A DNA stretch of 64,000 nucleotides, taken from contig CAYGKA010000012.1 of assembly GCA_964350445.1 (NCBI GenBank), positions 1 through 64,000 on the forward strand. Direction: 5' to 3'. Positions 33,038 through 41,382 of this stretch are shown one piece after another (the first letter of the stretch is position 1; every line of letters starts with the position of its first letter). Made by a program: the position numbers and the translations under genes. Source of the stretch: Hwanghaeella sp964350445 (lineage in GTDB: Bacteria; Pseudomonadota; Alphaproteobacteria; UBA8366; Aestuariispiraceae). The notes under the pieces were generated by a model. The model saw only the letters and a list, made by a program, of their open reading frames with translations, made no database searches and was not told the DNA's origin.

Positions 33038-34024
33038 ATGAAGGTAGTGATCACGGGTGGTACCGGTTTCATCGGCACACGGCTGGCGCGGAAGATTTTG
33101 GACAAGGGCACGTTGACCGGCCCATCCGGGAAGCAGGAGAGGGTCGACGAAATCGTCTTGTTTGATGTCGCGCTGCCCCCGGAATTGCCGGCCGGGATGG
33201 ATGAACGCGTTTCCATGCGCCAGGGCGAAATCGCCGACAAGGCAACCGTGGATTCCCTGATTGATCAGCCCGATATCGGCGTTTTCCATTTGGCCTCGGT
33301 CGTCAGCGGCGGCGGGGAAAAGGACTTCGACCTCGCCATGCGCGTCAATCTGGACGGTGGGCGATACGTCTTGGATGCATGCCGCGCGCAGGGCTCGAAA
33401 CCGCGGATACTCTTCACGAGTTCGATTGCGACCTTCGGCGGGGCGGCGATGCCCGACGTCGTGGGGGATTTGGTCAAACAAACACCGCAAACCACTTACG
33501 GCATGACCAAGGCCGTCCTGGAACTGATGATAAACGACTATACGCGCAAGGGGTTCCTGGACGGGCGAAGCGCGCGCCTGCCGACGGTCATCATCCGTCC
33601 GGGCAAGCCGAACGCGGCCGCCAGCAGCTTCTTCAGCGGCATGTTCCGCGAACCGTTGGCCGGCGTCGACTGCAAGATACCGGTTCCGCTGGATGTCCGG
33701 CATCCGGTGATCGGATACAGAACGGTCGTCGATGGGATCCTGGCCTTGTACGAGGCCGGCAGCGACGCGATCGGCGACGACCGCACCTTCACCCTTCCGA
33801 GCACCAGCGCCACCGTCGCGGAATTGATGGAGGCGCTGAACCGTGTGGCTGGTGATCGACCCTTGGGCAAACTGACGGTGGAGCCGGACCCGTTCATTCA
33901 GGAAATCGTCAAGAACTGGCCGCGCGCGGCAAGTGCGGAACGGGCATTGGCGTTGGGATTGCCGCATGACGACAGTCTCGACGACATCGTCCGCGCCTAT
34001 ATCGCCGACTATGTGGATGCATAG
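33038..34024 (+). CDS. denD: D-erythronate dehydrogenase-like NAD-dependent epimerase/dehydratase
   Basis: A 328-residue extended SDR. The N-terminal GGTGFIGTRLA binds NAD and the catalytic YxxxK is TTYGMTKAVLEL. The sequence has the features of DenD, which oxidises D-erythronate at C2 to 2-oxo-tetronate: FHLASVVSGGGEKDFDLAMR, RLPTVIIRPGKPNAAAS and a FFSGMFREPLAG loop. Here it heads a cluster with a PRISE-like SDR and a PfkB kinase, and faces a TRAP transporter and IlvD/Edd dehydratase on the other strand. The DenD partners DtnK, OtnC and OtnI are absent, so the substrate may be a related four- or five-carbon acid. Confidence 0.78.
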   Translation: MKVVITGGTGFIGTRLARKILDKGTLTGPSGKQERVDEIVLFDVALPPELPAGMDERVSMRQGEIADKATVDSLIDQPDIGVFHLASVVSGGGEKDFDLAMRVNLDGGRYVLDACRAQGSKPRILFTSSIATFGGAAMPDVVGDLVKQTPQTTYGMTKAVLELMINDYTRKGFLDGRSARLPTVIIRPGKPNAAASSFFSGMFREPLAGVDCKIPVPLDVRHPVIGYRTVVDGILALYEAGSDAIGDDRTFTLPSTSATVAELMEALNRVAGDRPLGKLTVEPDPFIQEIVKNWPRAASAERALALGLPHDDSLDDIVRAYIADYVDA

Positions 34025-34098
34025 TCACGCGGACGGGTAATTTAAAGGGCGTGTAGGCCGCGGCCGGCACGAGACGGAACGTTTGGGGGAGTATCGTC

Positions 34099-35157
34099 AT
34101 GGGAAACAAGGCAGTCATCGTCGGGGCGCTTGGCGTCATCGGCCGGAATCTGATGAACCATCTTGCCGAAGTCGGCGGATGGGAGATCGTCGGCCTGTCC
34201 CGGCGGGCGCCGGACTTCGAGGCACCGGCGGAGTTCATCTCCGTGGATCTGCTGGATCGCGCCGATGCGGAGGCGAAACTCGCGCATCTGTCGGATGTGA
34301 CCCATATTTTCTACACGGCCTTCCAGGGCCGGAAGGTCTGGGCCGAGCACGGCGCGCCCAATCTCGCCATGCTGGTGAATTCGGTTGAGCCGATCGCGGC
34401 TGCGTCCCCGGGCCTGAAGCATGTCCATCTGGTTCAGGGGAACAAGATCTACGGATCGCATCTAGGGCCCTTCAAGACCCCCGCCCGCGAAGATGACCCG
34501 CCGCACATGCTGCCCAACTTCTATTGGGATCAGGAAAACTGGCTGCGCACCGTCCAGCAAGGCAAGGATTGGACATGGTCCGCATCCCGGCCGCAAACCG
34601 TGTGCGGTTTCGCGCTGGGCAACCCGATGAATATCACGACCTGCATCGCGGTTTACGCGGCAATTTCCAAGGAACTTGGATTGCCGCTTCGTTTCCCGGG
34701 TAAGCGGGGGGCTTATGAGGCCGTCTACCAGGTTACGGATTCGCATTTGCTGGCGCGGTCCATGGCATGGTGCGCGAACAACGCGGATGATGCGGCCGCC
34801 AACCAGGTCTTCAACGTCACGAACACGGATTTCTTCCGCTGGAAGAATGTTTGGCCGGTTTTTGCGAAGTTCTTTGATCTTCCGTTGGAAGATGTGCAGA
34901 CGATTTCGTTGACCGAGTTCATGGCCGACAAGGAACCGGTGTGGAACCGCATCGTTGAGAAACATGGATTGCAGAAAGTTCCTTATGCGGACATTGCGGC
35001 ATGGCCCTTCGCTGATTATGTGTTCGGGACCGATTGGGACGTTATGACCTCAACGATCAAGATCCGGCAGGCCGGTTTCAACGACTGCATCGATTCCGAG
35101 GAAATGTTCCTGCGCGTCTTCAAGGAATTCCAGGACCGGAATGTCATTCCGCGGTAG
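34099..35157 (+). CDS. PRISE-like short-chain dehydrogenase/reductase
   Basis: A 352-residue atypical extended SDR. The N-terminal VGALGVIGRNLMNHLAE binds the nucleotide. VQGNKIYGSHLGPFKTP and NFYWDQENWL stand where progesterone 5-beta-reductase/iridoid synthase-like (PRISE) enzymes keep their catalytic Lys and Tyr (G-x-K-x-Y-G and NFYY-x-x-E-D). Plant members reduce enones. Bacterial members are little studied and some act on carbonyls or sugar derivatives. Its place between DenD-like and PfkB genes suggests a step on a sugar acid or lactone. Family call good, reaction inferred. Confidence 0.75.
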   Translation: MGNKAVIVGALGVIGRNLMNHLAEVGGWEIVGLSRRAPDFEAPAEFISVDLLDRADAEAKLAHLSDVTHIFYTAFQGRKVWAEHGAPNLAMLVNSVEPIAAASPGLKHVHLVQGNKIYGSHLGPFKTPAREDDPPHMLPNFYWDQENWLRTVQQGKDWTWSASRPQTVCGFALGNPMNITTCIAVYAAISKELGLPLRFPGKRGAYEAVYQVTDSHLLARSMAWCANNADDAAANQVFNVTNTDFFRWKNVWPVFAKFFDLPLEDVQTISLTEFMADKEPVWNRIVEKHGLQKVPYADIAAWPFADYVFGTDWDVMTSTIKIRQAGFNDCIDSEEMFLRVFKEFQDRNVIPR

Positions 35158-35199
35158 GGCCAGCCGCCGAACAAGGATCCAAACAAGGATAATGCCGCG

Positions 35200-36099
35200 A
35201 TGATCACTGTCTACGGATCCATTAACCTGGATGTCGTAAGCAAGATGACCCATTTTCCCGCGGCGGGCGAAACCGTGTTGACCCCGGAGGCCGTGCCGTC
35301 ACCGGGCGGCAAGGGCGCAAACCAGGCCGTTGCCGCCGCACGTGCGGGCGGGTCGGTCTACATGGTCGGCGCTGTCGGCGCCGACGGGTTGAGCGCCATT
35401 CCGCTGGAAGCCTTTCGGAAAGCCGGCGTCGATATGCGCGGCGTGGCCGTGCTGCCCGGCGCGACGACGGCCATCGCCAGTGTGATGGTCGACGCGGCAG
35501 GGGAGAACCGCATCGTCGTGGCGTCCAACGCCAACGGCAGGGCGCCCGCACTGACGGCGGATCATTTGGCGCCTGGCGGAACCTTGCTGATGCAGATGGA
35601 GATTCCCCACCAATCGAATTGGGACGCATTGACGGTTGCGAAGAAACGCGGCTCGAAAGTGATCCTTAATCTGGCCCCTTTCGGCCCGGTTGATCGTGAT
35701 GTTCTTTCCCTCGTCGATATCCTGGTCGTAAACGAGGGAGAGGCGGCGTCGCTGATCCGGCATCTGGACATGGGCGCGGGCAATCCGGAGACGCAGGCCC
35801 TTGCCTTGTCCGCGCTCGGTCCCGTCACCGTGGTGACGCTGGGCGGGGACGGCTATGTCTGTTCGGATAAGAAGGCGCTGATCCGGGGCGAAGCGCATGC
35901 TGTCGATGTCATCGACACGACAGGGGCGGGGGATGCCTTTTGCGGCTGTCTCGCGGCGGCTCTCGACGGCCACCGTATGCCGCTGGCCGATGCCTTGAGT
36001 TTCGCATCGGCAGGCGCGTCGCTTGCCTGTACGAAGCTCGGCGCGCAGGCCGCCTATGCGACGAAGGATGAAATCTTCACGCGGCTCAACGCCTCCTAA
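35200..36099 (+). CDS. PfkB-family carbohydrate kinase (ribokinase-like)
   Basis: A 299-residue ribokinase-type enzyme. It starts MITVYGSINLDVVSKM. The first PfkB signature reads GGKGANQAVAAARAG; the second, DTTGAGDAFCGCLAAAL, holds the catalytic Asp and the anion hole. It phosphorylates the hydroxymethyl end of a sugar or sugar acid. Within this cluster it replaces the expected DUF1537 tetronate kinase. The last 4 bases overlap the convergent GNAT gene. Confidence 0.9.
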   Translation: MITVYGSINLDVVSKMTHFPAAGETVLTPEAVPSPGGKGANQAVAAARAGGSVYMVGAVGADGLSAIPLEAFRKAGVDMRGVAVLPGATTAIASVMVDAAGENRIVVASNANGRAPALTADHLAPGGTLLMQMEIPHQSNWDALTVAKKRGSKVILNLAPFGPVDRDVLSLVDILVVNEGEAASLIRHLDMGAGNPETQALALSALGPVTVVTLGGDGYVCSDKKALIRGEAHAVDVIDTTGAGDAFCGCLAAALDGHRMPLADALSFASAGASLACTKLGAQAAYATKDEIFTRLNAS

Positions 36100-36599
36100 A
36101 GCGCCTTTTCGAACCGGAGGGATGTCGGACGATCGAAGCCGTCATGCGTGAATGTGTCCACCTGACGGAAACCCATATTCGTGAAGAAGGTGTGCACATC
36201 CGTGAGTTCGATCCTCGACATCACTTGTAGGCGGTCGACATTCCGTGCCTTGGCCAATGTCACGACGGTATCGAACAAGCGGTGACCGATGCCCTTGCCT
36301 TGATGCATTGGTTCGACCGCCAAATGATAGGCATAAAGAACCCGCCCGGCATCATCCGCATCTATTTTGGTGAAAAGGCAGCCGAGGATTTCCCCGTCCG
36401 GGGTTTCGGCGGTCAGCAGATCGCCATTCCCTGCATCGCGGATCACGCCCTCCACCGTCATTCGCGTGACGGAGGAGGGAGGATCGACGATACCATCCTG
36501 GACGGCGAAGGCCGCCTTCAGGATTTCAAGAACCCGGTCATGCTGGTCAAATGCCCCGCCGGCGATGGCGATGAGCAGATCCTGAACCGTATCCCGCAC
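36096..36599 (-). CDS. GNAT-family N-acetyltransferase
   Basis: A 167-residue GNAT domain. Motif A is YAYHLAVEPMHQGKGIGHRL and the terminal strand is THDGFDRPTSLRFEKAL. GFRQVDTF corresponds to motif B. The substrate is unknown. It follows the IlvD/Edd gene on the same strand with a 25-base gap, so it is likely co-transcribed, although a catabolic role is not obvious. Confidence 0.87.
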   Translation of the reverse strand: MRDTVQDLLIAIAGGAFDQHDRVLEILKAAFAVQDGIVDPPSSVTRMTVEGVIRDAGNGDLLTAETPDGEILGCLFTKIDADDAGRVLYAYHLAVEPMHQGKGIGHRLFDTVVTLAKARNVDRLQVMSRIELTDVHTFFTNMGFRQVDTFTHDGFDRPTSLRFEKAL

Positions 36600-36624
36600 G
36601 ACCGTGTCCCGTATCCGGCAGCGA

Positions 36625-38430
36625 TCAGTGATTGTCGCGAGGCAGGCCGCGCAACTGGCTGATCCGCTGATATTTGACCGCGTCTTCCAGAACCATGCCG
36701 GTGTCCAACTGACCCGTATGGTTTCGGAAGATTTCCTGCCACGGCGTTTGGCTCTTCAACTCCGCCTGCTGGAACGCATCCCGGCGGCGCTGCATTTCCG
36801 CATCGTCGACCAGAAGGTCCAATGTCCGCTTGTTGAGGTCTAGTTCGATCAGGTCCCCGGTTTGCATCAGGGCAAGACCGCCGCCCGCCGCGGATTCGGG
36901 AGAAATATGCAGGATGGAGGGACTGCCGCTCGTGCCGCTCTGGCGGCCGTCGCCGGCGACCGGCAGTTCGTCGACGCCCGCCTTGATCAGCGCATCCGGC
37001 GGCTGCATGTTCACCACTTCCGCCGAGCCGGGCCAGCCGAGCGGACCCGTTCCGCGAATGAAGAGCATGCAATTCTCGTCGATATTCAGCGACGGATCGT
37101 TGATTCGGTCGTGGTAGTCTTCCGACCCTTCGAAGACGATCGCTCGCGCCTCCAAGATGTTCTCCTTGCCCGGGCGGGAAAGGTATTTTTTGCGGAAATC
37201 CTTGTTGATAACGGAAATCTTCATCACCGCCGTATCGAAGAAGTTGCCCCGAAGGACGGCATAACCCGCTTCCTTCATCATCGGTGCGTCGAACGGATAA
37301 ATCACGTCGGTATTGAAGTTTTCCGCTTCGCTGACATTTTCGGAAACGGATTTGCCGGTGACGGTCTTGGCCCCGCCGTTCAATTTTCCATGTTCAAGCA
37401 GGTCGCGCATCACCGGGGGAACGCCGCCCGCCTTGTGGAAGGCTTCGCCCAGATATTTGCCGGCGGGCTGCATGTTGACCACCAGTGGCACGCCTTCGCC
37501 ATAGGTCTGCCAATCGTCGACGGTCAATTCGACGCCCATATGGCGTGCGATCGCGATCAGATGCCAAACACAGTTCGAACTGGCGCCAAGCGCGGTGACA
37601 ATACGGATCGCGTTTTCAAAGGCCTCCCGCGTCATGATGTCGGACGGGCGCAGATCCTCGTTCACCATCTCGACGATCCGAAGGCCGGTGGCATAAGCCA
37701 TTTGGCCGCGTTCGCGATAGGGGCCGGGAATCATGGCGCAACCCGGCAATGACATGCCCAGCGCTTCGGCCATCGAGTTCATCGACGACGCCGTGCCCAT
37801 CGTGTTGCAGTGACCGACGGACGGCGCACTCGCCGCTGCGATTTCCATGAACTCGTTCTCGCCGATCTTGCCGGCGGACATGTCCTTGCGCGCCTGCCAG
37901 ACCGCCGTCCCGGACCCGATCAGTTCCTGACCGCGATAGTATCCGTCCAGCATCGGCCCGCCGCTCAGAACAATGGCGGGGATGTTGACCGTCGCCGCCG
38001 CCATCAGGCAGGCGGGGGTGGTCTTGTCGCATCCCGTCGTCAGCACGACGCCGTCGATCGGATAGCCATAGAGCAGTTCCACGAGGCCGAGATAGGCGAG
38101 GTTTCGGTCCAGCGCCGCCGTCGGGCGTTTGCCTGTTTCCTGGATCGGGTGGGTCGGGAATTCGAAGCAAATGCCGCCGGCCGCTCGGATCGCTTCCCGT
38201 GTCCTTATGGCAAGGTCCAGGTGGTGCCGATTGCAGGGGCTTAGGTCACTGCCCGTTTGGGCGATGCCGATGATCGGCTTGCCGGATTGTAGTTCTCCCC
38301 GGGTCAGGCCGAAGTTGAGATAGCGTTCCATATAGAGCGCGGTCATGCCCGGATTGTCGGGATTGTCCCACCATTCCTGGCTGCGCAGCTTTCTCGGGCG
38401 TCCGCTATAGGTCTTGTCGGTGCGCTCCAT
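36625..38430 (-). CDS. IlvD/Edd family sugar-acid dehydratase (L-arabinonate dehydratase-like)
   Basis: A 601-residue Fe-S dehydratase. The cluster Cys residues are in DLSPCNRHH, TTGCDKTTPAC and VGHCNTMGTA. Catalytic Ser and substrate loops lie near VAGDGRQSGTSGSPSILH. Length and motifs fit the pentonate/hexonate group (arabinonate, xylonate, galactonate dehydratases) better than IlvD proper; GDGRQSGTSGSP is typical of that group. It removes water from an aldonate to give a 2-keto-3-deoxy acid. Context: a TRAP transporter upstream on the same strand and DenD/PfkB genes on the other. Confidence 0.88.
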   Translation of the reverse strand: MERTDKTYSGRPRKLRSQEWWDNPDNPGMTALYMERYLNFGLTRGELQSGKPIIGIAQTGSDLSPCNRHHLDLAIRTREAIRAAGGICFEFPTHPIQETGKRPTAALDRNLAYLGLVELLYGYPIDGVVLTTGCDKTTPACLMAAATVNIPAIVLSGGPMLDGYYRGQELIGSGTAVWQARKDMSAGKIGENEFMEIAAASAPSVGHCNTMGTASSMNSMAEALGMSLPGCAMIPGPYRERGQMAYATGLRIVEMVNEDLRPSDIMTREAFENAIRIVTALGASSNCVWHLIAIARHMGVELTVDDWQTYGEGVPLVVNMQPAGKYLGEAFHKAGGVPPVMRDLLEHGKLNGGAKTVTGKSVSENVSEAENFNTDVIYPFDAPMMKEAGYAVLRGNFFDTAVMKISVINKDFRKKYLSRPGKENILEARAIVFEGSEDYHDRINDPSLNIDENCMLFIRGTGPLGWPGSAEVVNMQPPDALIKAGVDELPVAGDGRQSGTSGSPSILHISPESAAGGGLALMQTGDLIELDLNKRTLDLLVDDAEMQRRRDAFQQAELKSQTPWQEIFRNHTGQLDTGMVLEDAVKYQRISQLRGLPRDNH

Positions 38431-38484
38431 GTTGGTTTCCTCCCAGTGATCTCTCGTTAAATTCCGTTGCTCTTCCAGATGCCG

Positions 38485-38643
38485 TCAGCGAATGGGCTGA
38501 TCGACGTAATCTTTGTCCTGACCGACTTCTGTGCGGTGCCGCCGGCAAATGCCGATTTTGGTGTAGACATCTTCGTAACCGATATTCTCACCATCTTGGT
38601 CCACATAATACATGCAGCCTGTGATGTTGAAGAAAGTGATCAT
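38485..38643 (-). CDS. Possible 52-residue small protein
   Basis: A reverse-strand frame from the ATG at 38643 to the TGA at 38485 encodes 52 residues. It begins MITFFNITGCMYYVDQDGE, includes YEDVYTKIGICRRHRTEVG and ends DYVDQPIR. Composition is protein-like (charged, balanced, two late His/Cys), unlike the Arg/Pro-rich frames usual in non-coding DNA here. The upstream sequence is a poor ribosome-binding site (TTAAGAA). It lies between the TRAP permease and the dehydratase gene on their strand. I do not recognise the family. Confidence 0.4.
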   Translation of the reverse strand: MITFFNITGCMYYVDQDGENIGYEDVYTKIGICRRHRTEVGQDKDYVDQPIR

Positions 38644-38702
38644 TTCTTAACAGTCCACGGGGACGATATGGAAATGGGTTTCCCCCGGACGGTGTCTAAT
38701 CT

Positions 38703-38819
38703 TTATGCAGGCAGGTATCCGCCGTCTACGGGTATGAACCGGGCCTGTCGCGAATCCAGCTCTTTTCTTGCACCGACAATGCACCGTTCTGGCGTGTTCT
38801 CCGGGCAGACCCCGGCGGC
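38703..38819 (-). pseudogene. Possible C-terminal remnant of an SDR gene
   Basis: A reverse-strand frame ends ELDSRQARFIPVDGGYLPA then TAA (38705-38703). ARFIPVDGGY-like endings are typical of classical short-chain dehydrogenases (R-F-x-x-G-x-x-x-x-V-D-G-G-Y). Only about 38 codons are open before a stop and no SDR core precedes it. It lies on the strand of the dctPQM-dehydratase genes, where an SDR gene would be expected. It looks like the stump of a deleted gene; chance similarity is possible because the match is short. Confidence 0.35.
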
Positions 38820-38880
38820 CTATCCTTATCCCTCGGATCAGGTCGACCATTTTCTTGCGAAACCAAGGTTTTGAACCGAA

Positions 38881-38908
38881 AAGGGCCGCCCTGGATGAGG
38901 CGGCCCTT
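38881..38908 (-). terminator. Terminator of dctPQM
   Basis: AAGGGCCGCC (38881-38890) and GGCGGCCCTT (38899-38908) form a perfect 10-bp stem. On the reverse strand it is followed by TTTTCGGTTC, 23 bases past the dctM stop. Confidence 0.75.
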
Positions 38909-38931
38909 TCCGTAATCGTAGTGCCGTTACG

Positions 38932-40530
38932 TTAGTCCAGCAGGACGCTCGGCAGCCAGAGTGCGATCTCCGGGAAGATCACGACCGCCGCGAGGCCGAT
39001 CAGCTGTAGGACAACGAAGGGGATGATCCCCGAGTAGATGTCCTGCATCTTCACTTCCGGCGGCGCCACGCCCTTCATATAGAACAGCGCAAATCCGAAT
39101 GGAGGCGTGAGGAAGGATGTCTGCAGGTTGATCGCCACAAGGATGGCGTACCAGTAGATCATCTCCTCTTCCAAATCCAAATGGAAGGCGCCTTCCATGC
39201 CCAGATGACCTGCGAAGGTTGGGGACATCGCCTTCACCACTGTCGAGAAGACCGGCAGCACGATGAGGGTGATTTCCAACCAATCGAAGAAGAAGCCCAG
39301 GATGAAGACGACGAACATCAGAAGGAACAAGAGCGCCCATTCGTGGAAGTCCAGGAAGTCGATGAATTCCAGGATCAGGTCTTCCCCGTAGACGGCGCGG
39401 AAGATGAAGGAGAAGGTCGTCGCACCGACGAAGATGAAGAAGATCATCGCTGTCGTCATGGTGGTGCGGTTGACCACGTCCGTCAGGACGTCCTTCGTCA
39501 GCGTGCTGTTGAAAGCCGCCAGCACGATCGAACCGAAGGCGCCGACACCGGCCGCTTCCGTCGGGGTCGCCCAACCGCCAAGAATGGAGCCCAGAACCAT
39601 GGTCACCAGGAAGATCGGCGGAATGAAGCCCTTCAGGACCGACCCGAACAGCGAGTCGCCCTCCCGGCGTCCCATGATCATCGAAATCGCGAAGATCAGC
39701 AGGAAGGCGGTGAGGCCCAGGTTCATGTGCTCTTCCAGGCCCGTGTAGGATAGTGCCACCGCGGCCACAATGAGCCCACCCGTGATCATAAGGTACCGCC
39801 GTACGCGGGCCATGTCGGACGGCTTCAACTGGATTGCGTCTTCAGGCAGCGGCGGAGCGCTTTCCGGCCAAACGCGAGAAACGATGGAGATGTAGACGAA
39901 GTAAAGCGCCGACAACAACAGACCCGGCAACAACGCGCCGACGAAGAGGTTCCCGACCGAAACCGACAACAGGCTGGCCATGATGACGAGCATGATGGAG
40001 GGCGGGATCAGGATGCCCAATGTCGCCGAGGATGCGATCGTCCCGGTGGCGAGGGCCTTGCTGTAATTCTGCTGAAGCATGGTCGGCAGGGCCAGCAGGG
40101 TCATCATGACGACGGACGCCCCGATGATCCCGGTGGTGGCCGCCATGATGGTGCCCATCACCGTCACCGACAGGGCGAGGCCGCCCGGCACGCGGCGCAA
40201 CAGAACCTGCAGGATGTGCAGCAGGTCGGCGGCGACACGGGACCGTTCCAACATCGTCCCCATGAAGATGAAGCAGGGAATAGCCACAAGGACCGGGTTC
40301 TGAACTGCGCCCGATGCCCCGTCACCGCCCCATATACGGGTTAGGATGATGAAGAAGGCCTTGAAGTCCATGTAGCCGAATTCGATCGCGAGAATACCGA
40401 AGATGAAGGCAACGCCACCCAAGGCGAAGGCGACCGGCAGACCCGTGAACAGCGATACGGCCAGACCAAGGAACATATAGGCACCGAGGAATTCCTCGAA
40501 ATGCTCGAAAATAGCGTGAAAAATTTCCAT
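38932..40530 (-). CDS. dctM: TRAP transporter large permease subunit DctM
   Basis: A 532-residue polytopic protein, longer than the usual 425-residue DctM because of an added central hydrophilic and membrane block. It has the start FLGAYMFLGLAVSLFTGLPV and the conserved GIITPTEAAG-like loop reading GWATPTEAAGVGAFGSIVLA. QNPVLVAIPCFIFMGTMLER and TLGILIPPSIMLVIMASLLS are the two scoop-like motifs. It forms the sodium-coupled membrane part with DctQ, 9 bases upstream. The extended length matches TRAP permeases for 2-oxo and branched acids, but the substrate is unproven. Confidence 0.93.
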   Translation of the reverse strand: MEIFHAIFEHFEEFLGAYMFLGLAVSLFTGLPVAFALGGVAFIFGILAIEFGYMDFKAFFIILTRIWGGDGASGAVQNPVLVAIPCFIFMGTMLERSRVAADLLHILQVLLRRVPGGLALSVTVMGTIMAATTGIIGASVVMMTLLALPTMLQQNYSKALATGTIASSATLGILIPPSIMLVIMASLLSVSVGNLFVGALLPGLLLSALYFVYISIVSRVWPESAPPLPEDAIQLKPSDMARVRRYLMITGGLIVAAVALSYTGLEEHMNLGLTAFLLIFAISMIMGRREGDSLFGSVLKGFIPPIFLVTMVLGSILGGWATPTEAAGVGAFGSIVLAAFNSTLTKDVLTDVVNRTTMTTAMIFFIFVGATTFSFIFRAVYGEDLILEFIDFLDFHEWALLFLLMFVVFILGFFFDWLEITLIVLPVFSTVVKAMSPTFAGHLGMEGAFHLDLEEEMIYWYAILVAINLQTSFLTPPFGFALFYMKGVAPPEVKMQDIYSGIIPFVVLQLIGLAAVVIFPEIALWLPSVLLD

Positions 40531-40539
40531 CGGGGCCCC

Positions 40540-41202
40540 CTATGCGAACGGCTTGGATTGCGACGTGTCTTCGGTCAGCGAATGGCCTTGATGGCCTTCG
40601 TGATCCGGGTCGATCGCAAAAATCTGCAAGTCGTCGCGCGCTTGCCGGTGTAGTTCCGGCCCGCCCCAAAGGTAGGCGCAAAGACGGATCAACGTCGTCA
40701 GGACGGAGAGTATCGCCAATGCGAACCCAATAATCGTGAACGATTTCACGATATAGCGCATGGGAATGCCGGTCAGGGATTCCGACCCTTCACCTTGCGA
40801 ATATGATGCGTAGACGAAGATGCACGCATAGTAGAACACCGTGAAGAGGTAGGGGATCGCAAAGATCAAGAGACCCCAGAGTTCCACTTTGGCCTGGTTC
40901 CGCGCCGTCAGTTTTTCCCGGAAAATGTCCACGCGGACGTGGGCATTCACAAGATATCCGAAACCGAAGGACAGCAGCAGAAGAACACCGTGCAGGTGCC
41001 ACTCCATGTCTTGAAGTTTTATGGGCTCGATCAACCAGTACCAGCTGAGCTCCGACATGCCGATCCGCAGGAAGTCGATTTTCCGTCCGATGACGTCTAA
41101 CATGATGATGGCGATCAGCGGCAGTATGAGCCAACCGCCTGCCATACCAATCCTACGTGGCAGCACGTCGATTTGATTGGCCACCTTTAGAATACTGCTC
41201 AT
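40540..41202 (-). CDS. dctQ: TRAP transporter small permease subunit DctQ
   Basis: A 220-residue protein with four predicted transmembrane segments (GWLILPLIAIIMLDVIG; a LLLSFGFGYLV stretch; LWGLLIFAIPYLFTVFYYAC; FTIIGFALAILSVLTTLI). SELSWYWLIEPIKLQDMEWH is the typical DctQ E-x-x-W loop. The C-terminal 45 residues are soluble. It lies 9 bases upstream of dctM and 180 bases after dctP, with a hairpin between. Confidence 0.9.
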   Translation of the reverse strand: MSSILKVANQIDVLPRRIGMAGGWLILPLIAIIMLDVIGRKIDFLRIGMSELSWYWLIEPIKLQDMEWHLHGVLLLLSFGFGYLVNAHVRVDIFREKLTARNQAKVELWGLLIFAIPYLFTVFYYACIFVYASYSQGEGSESLTGIPMRYIVKSFTIIGFALAILSVLTTLIRLCAYLWGGPELHRQARDDLQIFAIDPDHEGHQGHSLTEDTSQSKPFA

Positions 41203-41328
41203 GACTTTCCGTATCTTTCAACTCCGCGCGGCGATGCTCGAAAGTCTTCGGCGAATGCGCGCGTTTTTAATTGGATGGGCCCTGGCGATGCCGCGGGGCC
41301 TTGTCGCTGGACAGGCAGATAAGAAAGT

Positions 41329-41357
41329 GGGGTCGGTAGGGTATTCCGACCGACCCC
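41329..41357 (-). terminator. Hairpin between dctP and dctQ
   Basis: GGGGTCGGT (41329-41337) and ACCGACCCC (41349-41357) form a perfect 9-bp stem with an 11-base loop. On the reverse strand it is followed by ACTTTCTTA, 25 bases past the dctP stop. It probably lowers permease expression relative to the receptor. Confidence 0.65.
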
Positions 41358-41382
41358 GCATCCTTAGCTAAACATGGACCTC

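Larger units (their letters stand above)
38431..38931. other. 501-base gap between dctM and the dehydratase gene
   Basis: Holds, on the reverse strand in transcription order, the dctM terminator (38908-38881), the SDR-like stump, the possible 52-residue frame and the leader of the dehydratase gene. A plus-strand frame of 135 codons here has no family resemblance and poor composition. Confidence 0.4.

Noticed and set aside
38467..38874. A 135-codon plus-strand frame between dctM and the dehydratase gene
   Set aside because: No family resemblance and opposite to the two better supported reverse-strand fragments; composition is not coding-like.
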